A stretch of DNA of 41,057 nucleotides from Bacteroidaceae bacterium (GTDB taxonomy: Bacteria > Bacteroidota > Bacteroidia > Bacteroidales > Bacteroidaceae): assembly GCA_024401115.1 (NCBI GenBank), contig JAKSLP010000024.1, forward strand, positions 1 through 41,057, in the 5' to 3' direction. This document shows positions 9,296 to 17,062 of the stretch, in pieces. The notes below the pieces were generated by a model. That model ran no database searches and was not told the origin of the DNA. It saw only the letters and a list, made by a program, of their open reading frames with translations. The position numbers and the translations under genes were made by a program. Positions within the stretch are counted from its first letter, which is position 1, and each line of letters begins with the position of its first letter.

Positions 9296-9733
9296 TCAGT
9301 TCGTTTCTTTGTTCTGTTCTTGCGCATGGACCTGCTCACGCAATCTAATCTCTTCGTCCGAAGCCTTCATCAGCTCCACTTTCTGATGCTTCAAAGCCGT
9401 CAAATCCAATGCTGTGGTATCGAAAGGAATATCGCCAGTCATCACCTGCTGCAAGTTCTCCCAATAGAGATCCTGCTGACGGACCCGTACAGCCAATGAA
9501 TCAATCTGCCGGGTACACTGCATCAACTGCTCGTGATGCAACTGGGCGGCAGCCTCGTTCTGGTTCTTCATGATGGAATACACCAGTCCTATTCCCAAAC
9601 AGAAAGGAACAAGCACCAAGAGAACCAGCCACAGCATCATCTTGCCCGGCGTAACGGCCATGCCCCAGATATTTTCACCCTGGGCCTCGTCATACAACCA
9701 AAGGCGATACGATTTTCTATCCCTTCTTGCCAT
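9296..9733 (-). CDS. Single-pass membrane protein, possible M23-peptidase N-terminal stub
   Basis: 145 residues: a basic cytoplasmic start (MARRDRKSYRLWLYDEA), one transmembrane helix at about 31-54, then a charged, probably coiled-coil extracytoplasmic tail with many Gln and Glu. From memory, Bacteroidales genomes often carry an M23 metallopeptidase of this N-terminal design between rimM and dxr. Here there is no peptidase domain (no HxxxD or HxH motif) and no room for one, as dxr follows after 1 nt. It is either a shortened relative or a separate small membrane protein. Conserved operon position argues that it is expressed. Confidence 0.7.
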   Translation of the reverse strand: MARRDRKSYRLWLYDEAQGENIWGMAVTPGKMMLWLVLLVLVPFCLGIGLVYSIMKNQNEAAAQLHHEQLMQCTRQIDSLAVRVRQQDLYWENLQQVMTGDIPFDTTALDLTALKHQKVELMKASDEEIRLREQVHAQEQNKETN

Positions 9734-9736
9734 ATC

Positions 9737-10255
9737 TTATAAATCCAATAATCCCTCGGGCAAGTGCACGGTCAGCAGCCTTGCCTTACGGTCCAAGTCC
9801 ACAATAAACTCTTCCTGAGCAGGAATAAGCAGAGATCCACGAGGGCCGTCCAATTCGAACAACGTGTTGATGGTTTGTGTATCTACGTGAACTATCTCAC
9901 CTAAATCACCCTCAACCTCGTCCTTTACCTTCATGCCTACGAAATGATTCCAAGTCAGTTCCCCGCCATCGGCCTGCTCAGCCAAGTCCAAGGGGAAGTA
10001 GACTTCAATACCCTGCAGCCGGGCGGCTGCTGCCGCATCATCTATCCGCTCAAACTTGATCAAGGCCGATGTGTCGGACTTAAAACGGTATTCCTCCATG
10101 AAAAAAGGAACCAGGATTCCATCTATCTTGCAAATCAGATAATCGCACTCCACCCTATCGAAAACATCGTCAGTGAACTGCAGCACCACCTCGCCCGACA
10201 CGCCATGCGTCTTGGTCAACGTGCCAATACGTATTACCTCGTTGTCTCTAATCAT
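9737..10255 (-). CDS. rimM: Ribosome maturation factor RimM
   Basis: 172 residues, 16S rRNA processing and 30S head assembly factor. The N-terminal RimM barrel opens with IRIGTLTKTHGVSGEV, and the PRC-barrel half begins near residue 100 (WNHFVGMKVKD) and contains LLIPAQEEFIVDLD. The start codon overlaps the murA stop as ATGA (10252-10255), so translation is coupled. Confidence 0.95.
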   Translation of the reverse strand: MIRDNEVIRIGTLTKTHGVSGEVVLQFTDDVFDRVECDYLICKIDGILVPFFMEEYRFKSDTSALIKFERIDDAAAAARLQGIEVYFPLDLAEQADGGELTWNHFVGMKVKDEVEGDLGEIVHVDTQTINTLFELDGPRGSLLIPAQEEFIVDLDRKARLLTVHLPEGLLDL

Positions 10256-11562
10256 ATCTGTACGCGGGAAATATGAGCGCCCAAGGCTCTCAAACGGTTC
10301 TCGATGTTCTGGTAGCCACGGTCAATCTGCTCGATATTGCTGATACGGCTAACGCCCTCAGCGCTCAATGCCGCAATAAGCAATGCAATACCGGCACGGA
10401 TATCAGGAGAGGCCATGCGGCGGCCACGCAACTGATGGTTACGGTCGTGACCGATAACCACGGCACGATGCGGATCACAAAGGATAATCTGCGCGCCCAT
10501 ATCGATCAACTTGTCCACAAAGAACAATCGGCTCTCGAACATTTTCTGATGGAACAGCACGCTACCCTTTGCCTGAGTAGCCACAACCAGCATCACACTC
10601 AAGAGGTCAGGAGTCAGTCCCGGCCATGGCGCATCAGCCAGTGTCATAATGGTTCCGTCAATAAACGAATCTATCTGATAGTGTTCCTGCACAGGAATAA
10701 AAATATCATCTCCACGCATCTCCATCTGTATACCCAAACGGCGGAATGCATCCGGAATAATGCCCAAGCGCTCAATACCGGCACCCTTGATGGTGATCTC
10801 GCTGGCTGTCATAGCTGCCATGCCGATGAAGCTGCCCACCTCGATCATATCCGGAAGCAAGCGATGCTCACAACCGTGAAGGCTCTCCACGCCCTCAATG
10901 GTCAGCAGGTTCGATGCAATGCCACTGATGCGGGCACCCATGTTATTGAGCATGGTGCAAAGTTGCTGAATATAGGGCTCGCAAGCCGCATTATAAATGG
11001 TAGTAGTACCCTTGGCCAGAACGGCAGCCATAACGATATTGGCAGTACCGGTCACGGAAGCCTCATCCAACAGCATATAAGTGCCTTGCAGCTCAGGGGC
11101 TGAGATTTCATAATATTCCTGGTTATTGTCGAAAAGGAACTTGGCCCCCAGTTTCTGGAAACCCAGAAAATGAGTATCCAAACGGCGACGACCAATCTTA
11201 TCACCACCAGGCTTAGACACCAGCGCACGGCCAAACCGGGCCAATATCGGACCAAGCATAAGCACTGAGCCACGCAAAGAAGAGCATTTCTTCAGGAACG
11301 CATCACTCTGCATGTAATTCAGATCCACCTCATCGGCCTGGAATGTATAGGTATCCGGAGCATTCTGGGTAACCTTCACCTGAATCTCGCGCAACAGCTG
11401 AATCTGGTTGTTCACATCCAGAATATCCGGAATATTGCTGATCGTTACAGGTTCAGAGGTGAGCAATGTAGCGCTGATTACCTCCAAAGCCTCATTCTTT
11501 GCACCCTGAGGAACAATTTCTCCGTGCAGTTTATAACCGCCTTCAATAATAAATGATGCCAT
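10252..11562 (-). CDS. murA: UDP-GlcNAc 1-carboxyvinyltransferase (MurA), Asp-type
   Basis: 436 residues from ATG 11560-11562; a 24-codon upstream extension overlaps the DUF4290 gene and was dropped. It catalyses the first committed step of peptidoglycan synthesis, transferring enolpyruvate from PEP to UDP-GlcNAc. The start IIEGGYKLHGEIVPQGAKNE and the two repeated inside-out barrel halves are clear. The active-site loop reads PGGDKIGRRRLD, so residue 121 (11200-11202) is Asp where E. coli has Cys115. That substitution is known to prevent alkylation by fosfomycin. Overlaps rimM by ATGA; 10 nt follow DUF4290. Confidence 0.97.
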   Translation of the reverse strand: MASFIIEGGYKLHGEIVPQGAKNEALEVISATLLTSEPVTISNIPDILDVNNQIQLLREIQVKVTQNAPDTYTFQADEVDLNYMQSDAFLKKCSSLRGSVLMLGPILARFGRALVSKPGGDKIGRRRLDTHFLGFQKLGAKFLFDNNQEYYEISAPELQGTYMLLDEASVTGTANIVMAAVLAKGTTTIYNAACEPYIQQLCTMLNNMGARISGIASNLLTIEGVESLHGCEHRLLPDMIEVGSFIGMAAMTASEITIKGAGIERLGIIPDAFRRLGIQMEMRGDDIFIPVQEHYQIDSFIDGTIMTLADAPWPGLTPDLLSVMLVVATQAKGSVLFHQKMFESRLFFVDKLIDMGAQIILCDPHRAVVIGHDRNHQLRGRRMASPDIRAGIALLIAALSAEGVSRISNIEQIDRGYQNIENRLRALGAHISRVQI

Positions 11563-11572
11563 AACGAACGGG

Positions 11573-12160
11573 TTACTTCTTTTTCTTCTTAGCGTTTGCC
11601 TTCTTAGCTGGATGAGCAGCCTTATCCACCACATCAGCCATCATCAGAAGATCACCCTCAACGGTTCCACCCGTCAGATTTTTCAGGTCATCCAGAATCT
11701 TCTGGTCACTGGCAGTATTGGTATTCCATTGAGCCATGCTGCGCTTCATCTGCTGAAGCGTCTGGGCCACCAGCTCCTGTTTCTCATCGCCCTCAGGATA
11801 TTCCGGCAGTTTAGAAATCAAGCGCTCCAGCAACTTTCCGTAGTGTCTGTATCTAATCACCTCGGTGTCGTAAGGCAGCGGTTCCGGCTTCTCCTCCGAA
11901 CGGGGAACTATCTCATAAGGGAAGTCAACATCCAGTTTATAGTCAGCCATTAACGCCAAGTGATCCCACAACTTATGGCGGAAGTCCTCAACACCCTTCT
12001 GCTGAGGGAACATGCCCTCCATAATCTGCACAATAGTCTCTGCACACAATTGGCGTTCATCCCTATCCTCAATAGTCAGGCAATGATCCACCATATTCTG
12101 CACGCTACGGCCATACTCAGGTAATGGAAGCGCTCGGCGCTTGGTATTGTAATCGTTCAT
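11573..12160 (-). CDS. DUF4290 family protein
   Basis: 195 residues from ATG 12158-12160, 1 nt past the tsaB stop. The opening NDYNTKRRALPLPEYGRSVQ is characteristic of DUF4290, a Bacteroidetes-restricted family without an assigned function as far as I know. The body is mostly helical, without signal peptide or membrane segment. The C-terminus is a lysine/alanine tail ending KKANAKKKKK, suggesting nucleic-acid or ribosome contact. Its position between tsaB and murA implies a housekeeping role. Confidence 0.88.
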   Translation of the reverse strand: MNDYNTKRRALPLPEYGRSVQNMVDHCLTIEDRDERQLCAETIVQIMEGMFPQQKGVEDFRHKLWDHLALMADYKLDVDFPYEIVPRSEEKPEPLPYDTEVIRYRHYGKLLERLISKLPEYPEGDEKQELVAQTLQQMKRSMAQWNTNTASDQKILDDLKNLTGGTVEGDLLMMADVVDKAAHPAKKANAKKKKK

Positions 12161-12161
12161 T

Positions 12162-12851
12162 TTAAAGTAAATTTTTAGGTTTTGATGCCACAAACTCCTT
12201 CAAGTAAAATGGCTCGAAATAGGCCACATCCTCAAACTGCCCGTTCATCAACTGGCGCTCTGCCAATGGGAACATCCACTTGGCCAAAGGATGAATATCG
12301 TCCAGGAAATGGGCATTTGGATGAATAATCTTAGCCTTGCATTTTGCAGCGCCATTGCCAAAGAAATAGACGGGATGCTTTTCCAGATATTCCAAATAAG
12401 AATTTTCGTCCACAATATCAGCCTGTACCGGACGTACGTCTCTCAATGCACGGTCATAGACAGCGGCATAGACCTCCATTCGTCTGGCATCAATCATCGG
12501 GCACAGCAATGCGTCTTCCGGCAGGATGTCACGCAGCAAGATTGGCACACACATTACCTTGAGCGTAGGAACCGACAGTAATTTCAGATCCATACCATAG
12601 CATACACCCTTGGCCGTTGAAACACCGATACGGAGTCCCGTATATGAACCGGGGCCACAGCTAACAGCAACGGCATCCAATGGAATAGCATGGCTATTGG
12701 CAAAAGAAAGTGCCTCATCAACAAAAACGCCCAACGTCACGGCATGAGAAGGTCCCTGCATGTCTTCTTTAGAAAAAATACAGTGTCCATCCTCGCTCAA
12801 AGCGACAGAACACACCTCCGTTGAGGTCTCAATATGTAATATACACGACAT
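12162..12851 (-). CDS. tsaB: tRNA N6-threonylcarbamoyladenosine biosynthesis protein TsaB
   Basis: 229 residues, ASKHA-fold partner of TsaD in forming t6A37 on ANN-decoding tRNAs. The start ILHIETSTEVCSVAL and the CGPGSYTGLRIGVSTAKG motif (about residues 66-84) are diagnostic. First gene of the operon running to hisS, read from the divergent promoter shared with yicC. Confidence 0.95.
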   Translation of the reverse strand: MSCILHIETSTEVCSVALSEDGHCIFSKEDMQGPSHAVTLGVFVDEALSFANSHAIPLDAVAVSCGPGSYTGLRIGVSTAKGVCYGMDLKLLSVPTLKVMCVPILLRDILPEDALLCPMIDARRMEVYAAVYDRALRDVRPVQADIVDENSYLEYLEKHPVYFFGNGAAKCKAKIIHPNAHFLDDIHPLAKWMFPLAERQLMNGQFEDVAYFEPFYLKEFVASKPKNLL

Positions 12852-12879
12852 AGATTTCTATAATACACAAATTTGCTTT

Positions 12880-12919
12880 GCAAAATTACTACATTCTACC
12901 AAAAAAGCAGTAATTTTGC
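12880..12919. promoter_or_regulatory. Mirror-image divergent promoters (tsaB / yicC)
   Basis: An 11-bp perfect inverted repeat (12880-12890 and 12909-12919) places one TAATTTTG -7 box on each strand: minus 12881-12888 for tsaB and plus 12911-12918 for yicC. Only 18 bp separate the arms, so the two polymerase footprints must overlap. No standard -33 TTTG is seen at the correct distance on either side. Confidence 0.6.
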
Positions 12920-12939
12920 AGTGAAATTTCCGATTTATT

Positions 12940-13815
12940 ATGATACAATCAATGACTGGATATGGCAAATCGACAGTTGTCTTTGCCAAGAAGAAGATAA
13001 ATATTGAAATAAAATCACTTAACAGCAAGGCTTTGGATCTTCAAACCCGTATTGCTCCACTCTATAGGGAGAAGGAAATGGAAATCCGCCAAATGATTGC
13101 AGCCTCCTTGGAGCGCGGCAAAGTGGATTTCTCTCTGTGGGTTGAAAAAGATGAGAGTCAATTGGCAAGCCCAATTAACGGAGCCATTCTGGAGGACTAT
13201 TATAACCAGATTCTGACACTTTCCAAAGAGAAGAACATTCCCCTTCCACAAGACTGGTTCTACACCCTGCTGCGCATGCCTGACGTGATGACCAAGGTAG
13301 AGGTAGAGGAACTGAACGATGAGGAATGGGCTGCTGTCCATTCAGGCATAGAGAATGCAATCCAGCAACTTGTAGATTTCCGCAAGCAGGAAGGCGAAGC
13401 CCTATACAAGAAGTTCTCTGAGAACATTGATAAAATAGAAGCCCTGCTGAAGAGCATTGAGCCATACGAGCAGAGCCGCGTGGCAAAAATCCGCGAGCGT
13501 ATTGTAGAAGCATTGGAAAAGACCATCAACGTGGATTATGACAAGAACCGTCTGGAACAGGAATTGATCTACTATATTGAAAAGTTGGATATCAACGAGG
13601 AGAAGCAACGCCTGACCAATCATTTGAATTACTTCCGCGAGACCATGGGGGGGGGGCGGGGGCAGGGCAAGAAGGTCGGTTTCATGGGGGAGGGGGTGGG
13701 ACGCGAGATCAACACCGCAGGAAGCAAGAGTAATCAGGCAGAGATGCAGAACATTGTGGTTATGATGAAGGATGAGTTGGAACAGATTAAAGAACAAGTC
13801 TTGAATGTCATGTAA
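12940..13815 (+). CDS. YicC family endoribonuclease
   Basis: 291 residues, usual length. It opens MIQSMTGYGKS and carries the Glu-rich central helices and C-terminal DUF1732-type region (NREINT-like, GSKSNQAEMQ, ending EQIKEQVLNV). YicC proteins are RNases implicated in mRNA and sRNA turnover. First gene of yicC-gmk-nadD-menA. Residues 237-254 are abnormal: the expected GKKLGF-QEM-REINT block reads GKKVGFMGEGVGREIN, preceded by a run of Gly codons. The DNA there is almost pure G while the frame stays open. I suspect base-calling errors, so that stretch of protein should not be trusted. Confidence 0.93.
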   Translation: MIQSMTGYGKSTVVFAKKKINIEIKSLNSKALDLQTRIAPLYREKEMEIRQMIAASLERGKVDFSLWVEKDESQLASPINGAILEDYYNQILTLSKEKNIPLPQDWFYTLLRMPDVMTKVEVEELNDEEWAAVHSGIENAIQQLVDFRKQEGEALYKKFSENIDKIEALLKSIEPYEQSRVAKIRERIVEALEKTINVDYDKNRLEQELIYYIEKLDINEEKQRLTNHLNYFRETMGGGRGQGKKVGFMGEGVGREINTAGSKSNQAEMQNIVVMMKDELEQIKEQVLNVM

Positions 13816-13816
13816 T

Positions 13817-14386
13817 ATGGGAAAAGGAAAACTGATCATCTTCTCTGCCCCATCTGGTTCCGGCAAGTCGACCATCATTAACTATCTGATGCAACAACCA
13901 GAGTTGCACATGCATTTCTCTATTTCTGCCACCAGTCGCGCCCCACGCGGTACTGAGCAAAATGGTGTTGAGTATTTCTTCCTTACCCCTGAGGAGTTCC
14001 GCAACAGAATTGCAAACAACGAATTTGTTGAGTTCGAGGAAGTATATACCGACAAATTTTACGGTACATTAAAGTCACAGGTAGAACGTCAGTTGGAAGA
14101 AGGTGAGAATGTTGTGTTTGACGTTGACGTAAAAGGCGGATGCAACATTAAGAAATTCTACGGTGACCGTGCGCTGTCCCTGTTCATCATGCCACCGAGT
14201 GTTGAGGAACTGCGCCGACGCCTGGAAGGCAGAGGCACCGATGCACCGGATGTTATCCAGAGCCGTCTGGACAAAGCTGAGTATGAAATGACTTTTGCCC
14301 CACAGTTCGATAAGATTGTGGTTAACGATGATTTGGAGACTGCCAAGTCTGAAGCGCTGCAACTGATAAAAGATTTCCTAAAGTGA
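13817..14386 (+). CDS. gmk: Guanylate kinase
   Basis: 189 residues from ATG 13817, 1 nt after the yicC stop; an upstream in-frame ATG at 13805 lies inside yicC. Phosphorylates GMP to GDP with ATP. The P-loop is FSAPSGSGKST (about residues 8-18), followed by the GMP-binding ATSRAPRGTEQNGVEYFF segment and the lid region with DAPDVIQSRL. The stop codon overlaps the GTG start of nadD. Confidence 0.97.
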   Translation: MGKGKLIIFSAPSGSGKSTIINYLMQQPELHMHFSISATSRAPRGTEQNGVEYFFLTPEEFRNRIANNEFVEFEEVYTDKFYGTLKSQVERQLEEGENVVFDVDVKGGCNIKKFYGDRALSLFIMPPSVEELRRRLEGRGTDAPDVIQSRLDKAEYEMTFAPQFDKIVVNDDLETAKSEALQLIKDFLK

Positions 14387-14967
14387 AACGAATCGGTCTA
14401 TTCGGAGGATCATTTAACCCTATTCACCTGGGCCACCTGGCCTTGGCCAAGGCTATCTGTGACTCAGAAATGTTAGACGAACTTTGGTTTATGGTCAGTC
14501 CCCAAAACCCATTCAAAGTGAACATGACACTCTTGGATGACAACAAGCGGCTGGAAATGGTAAAACTGGCAGTGGAAGGGAATGACAAGCTGGTCGCCTG
14601 TGATTTTGAATTCGAAATGCCACGTCCTTCTTATACTTATCATACCCTAAACGCTCTACGGAAAGTATACCCTGACTGCCAGTTTGAGCTTATTATCGGA
14701 GCGGACAACTGGTTCAAGTTTACTCATTGGTACAAGCATGAGGAAATAGCCGCCCAAACCCCTATCATCATTTATCCTCGCACGGGATTTTCCATTGATG
14801 AGACCACTTTACCCCAAAGCACAAAACTGGTAGAAGCTCCCCTGTTTCCTTTCAGTTCCACAGATGTACGTGAAGCGATAAGCAAGGGAGAAGATGCATC
14901 CAATCTAGTTCCTGAGCCGGTTTGGGATTTAATCAAGAAAGAGCATTTATATGGATACAACAGTTAA
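14383..14967 (+). CDS. nadD: Nicotinate-nucleotide adenylyltransferase
   Basis: 194 residues. The start is GTG (14383-14385), overlapping the gmk stop as GTGA. Converts nicotinate mononucleotide to deamido-NAD in NAD synthesis. The nucleotidyltransferase motif GGSFNPIHLGHL is at the N-terminus, and the C-terminal SSTDVREAI motif fits the ISSTxxR consensus. The 3' end overlaps menA by 17 bp. Confidence 0.96.
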   Translation: MKRIGLFGGSFNPIHLGHLALAKAICDSEMLDELWFMVSPQNPFKVNMTLLDDNKRLEMVKLAVEGNDKLVACDFEFEMPRPSYTYHTLNALRKVYPDCQFELIIGADNWFKFTHWYKHEEIAAQTPIIIYPRTGFSIDETTLPQSTKLVEAPLFPFSSTDVREAISKGEDASNLVPEPVWDLIKKEHLYGYNS

Positions 14968-15892
14968 GACAAACTCAATAAAGGCATGGATACTGGCCGC
15001 CCGCCCCAAAACGCTTAGCGGTGCCGCAGTACCTGTAATCGTAGGATTAGCATTAGCATTCAGTGACATCCTGACAGATGGCAACTATCCATTAACCTGG
15101 AGCTACAATGGCATTCCTGCCATACTGTGCCTGTTGTTTGCCTTCCTGATGCAAATAGATGCCAACTTCATCAATGATTTCTTTGACTGTCTGAAAGGTA
15201 CGGACAGAGAAGACCGACTGGGCCCTAAAAGAGCCTGTGCAGAAGGCTGGATAACCATGGAAGCCATGAAACACGGCATTGCTGCTACCACCGTGGCCAG
15301 TTGCGCGGTAGGTCTGCCGCTCATTCTGTTTGGTGGATTGCACATGGTTTGGATAGGGTTGGCTTGTGTCTTCTTTGCTTTCCTCTACACCACCAAACTT
15401 TCATATTTGGGATTAGGAGATCTGTTGGTTCTGGTGTTCTTCGGGATTGTTCCTGTAGGAGCCACTTACTTTGTACAGCTCTACCCACGTACATTTACGA
15501 CAGAAGCTTATGCCATTACCTGGCCCGCCATCCTAGCGGGATTTATTGTCGGAATGGTAACAGACAATTTACTCATTGTCAACAATTTTAGAGACAGAGA
15601 GCAAGACAAAATCAGTGGGAAGAACACGTTGATTGTCAGAATGGGAGCCACATGGGGACAACGCTTGTATCTGGCTATTGGCATTCTGGCCGTACTGCTC
15701 TGTATCCCCTTTGTTTTCTGCAACCACTGGCTGGCAGCTTTACTTCCAGTCCTATACCTCATCCCCCATTTCATGACATGGAGAAAAATGGTACGCATAT
15801 GGGAGGGACGCGAATTAAATGCCGTTTTAGGGGCAACAGCACGAAACATCCTTATTTTTGGTATCCTGCTGTCTATCGGATTATTCTTTTAA
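14951..15892 (+). CDS. menA: 1,4-dihydroxy-2-naphthoate polyprenyltransferase
   Basis: 313 residues, UbiA-superfamily membrane enzyme that prenylates DHNA in menaquinone synthesis. It begins with AWILAARPKTLSGA. The first Asp-rich prenyl-diphosphate site is DANFINDFFD (about residues 72-81) followed by KGTDREDRLGPKRA. The second is DNLLIVNNFRDREQD (about 205-219). Eight to nine hydrophobic helices are apparent. Starts inside nadD, so it is translationally coupled; its stop overlaps that of convergent ispF by 3 bp. Confidence 0.95.
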   Translation: MDTTVKTNSIKAWILAARPKTLSGAAVPVIVGLALAFSDILTDGNYPLTWSYNGIPAILCLLFAFLMQIDANFINDFFDCLKGTDREDRLGPKRACAEGWITMEAMKHGIAATTVASCAVGLPLILFGGLHMVWIGLACVFFAFLYTTKLSYLGLGDLLVLVFFGIVPVGATYFVQLYPRTFTTEAYAITWPAILAGFIVGMVTDNLLIVNNFRDREQDKISGKNTLIVRMGATWGQRLYLAIGILAVLLCIPFVFCNHWLAALLPVLYLIPHFMTWRKMVRIWEGRELNAVLGATARNILIFGILLSIGLFF

Positions 15893-16371
15893 TCCTTTTG
15901 AATGAGAGCGACTGCGTAGGCCGAAATACCTTCTTCGCGTCCCGTAAATCCTAATTTTTCTGTGGTTGTTGCCTTAATGCTGACATCCTCAGGATCTATG
16001 CCCATCACATCAGCCAAACATGCTATGATTTCCGGGATACGGGCTTTCATTTTGGGACGTTCTGCACAAACCGTTGCATCAATATTGCCAATCGTATATC
16101 CCTTGGTAGCGATAAGTTCAACGATCTTTTTCAAAAGAATCTTGCTGTCGATATTTTCAAACTCATTTCCCTTTGTATCCGGGAAGTGATAGCCAATGTC
16201 ACGCATGTTTGCCGCACCTAACAAGGCATCACAAATAGCATGAATCAGCACATCAGCATCACTGTGTCCCTTTAGGCCCAGTGAATGCTCAAACTTAATG
16301 CCGCCCAACCATAACTCACGGTTTTCAACCAACTGATGGACATCATAGCCCATTCCAACACGTATCTTCAT
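15889..16371 (-). CDS. ispF: 2-C-methyl-D-erythritol 2,4-cyclodiphosphate synthase
   Basis: 160 residues from ATG 16369-16371; two GTG codons just upstream are alternatives. Fifth MEP-pathway enzyme. The zinc ligands appear in GMGYDVHQL (Asp and His) and LGLKGHSDADVLIHAICDALLGA; the C-terminal TTTEKLGFTGREEGI segment is conserved. Follows the fumarylacetoacetase-family gene by 11 nt and overlaps menA tail-to-tail. Confidence 0.96.
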   Translation of the reverse strand: MKIRVGMGYDVHQLVENRELWLGGIKFEHSLGLKGHSDADVLIHAICDALLGAANMRDIGYHFPDTKGNEFENIDSKILLKKIVELIATKGYTIGNIDATVCAERPKMKARIPEIIACLADVMGIDPEDVSIKATTTEKLGFTGREEGISAYAVALIQKD

Positions 16372-16382
16372 CACCACACGAA

Positions 16383-17003
16383 TTAACGAACATAAAAATC
16401 CAACACTTTCTGACCTTCCAGGTAGCCCTCCAAATGCTGGTCGGGATGCACAGGACCAACGCCGACAGGAGTACCGGTAAAGATCAAATCACCGATTTTC
16501 AAGGTCATGAACTGACTGACATAAGAAACAATCTCATCCACCTTGAAAAGCATATCTGCCGTATGGCCCTTTTGTACAGTCTGGCCGTCCAAATCCATGC
16601 TGAAATGTAAATTCTGGATGTCTGGCAACTGCTCCAAGCTTACGAAATCACCAATAGTAGCCGAACCGTCAAATCCCTTACTGATAAACCAAGGATTAGC
16701 CTTGCCACGTGCCTCGCGTTGCATGTCACGGGCGGTAAAGTCTATACCAACTGTAACGGCATCGTAATAACGATGGGCAAAACGTTGTGGTATGGTCTTA
16801 CCCAAACGGCAAATACGGACTACGAGCTCGGTCTCGTAATCAACACGACCCATAAAATCGGGAATAAACATAGGCTTGCCATCCTTCAGCAAAGCAGAAT
16901 CCGGCTTCAAAAAGATGACAGGTTCCTTGTTCTCTATTTTCTCATCACCGTGCAACTCCTTGGTATGCTCGGCATAATTCATTCCGACAGCTAGAATTTT
17001 CAT
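16383..17003 (-). CDS. Fumarylacetoacetate hydrolase family protein
   Basis: 206 residues from ATG 17001-17003. An open extension up to 17048 would read through the tsf terminator and was rejected. The FAH fold is shown by the KILAVGMNYAEHTKE start, the metal-binding DYETELVV segment, GIDFTARDMQ and FTGTPVGVGPV. Members act on acylpyruvates, oxaloacetate or related 2-keto acids; substrate not predictable here. It may form a two-gene unit with ispF. No promoter was recognised between it and the terminator 9 nt upstream. Confidence 0.92.
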   Translation of the reverse strand: MKILAVGMNYAEHTKELHGDEKIENKEPVIFLKPDSALLKDGKPMFIPDFMGRVDYETELVVRICRLGKTIPQRFAHRYYDAVTVGIDFTARDMQREARGKANPWFISKGFDGSATIGDFVSLEQLPDIQNLHFSMDLDGQTVQKGHTADMLFKVDEIVSYVSQFMTLKIGDLIFTGTPVGVGPVHPDQHLEGYLEGQKVLDFYVR

Positions 17004-17012
17004 GCTATGAAT

Positions 17013-17045
17013 AAAAAAAGGGGAAGACAGAACCTTCCCCTTTTT
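17013..17045 (-). terminator. Rho-independent terminator after tsf
   Basis: A 7-bp GGGGAAG/CTTCCCC stem (17020-17026 and 17034-17040) with a 7-nt loop. On the minus strand it is followed by TTTTTTT (17019-17013), and on the plus strand by TTTTT, so it could work both ways. Ends the rplM-rpsI-rpsB-tsf unit. Confidence 0.85.
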
Positions 17046-17062
17046 CAAATTATAATAAGTAA

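Noticed and set aside
10273..11103. A 276-codon plus-strand frame opposite murA
   Set aside because: Low-information His/Gln-rich shadow; murA on the other strand is unambiguous.
13647..13700. The yicC G tract as a phase-variation tract or G-quadruplex regulator
   Set aside because: A slipping tract would be expected to shift frame or sit in a contingency gene; substitutions to G across interrupted positions in a housekeeping gene fit sequencing error better.
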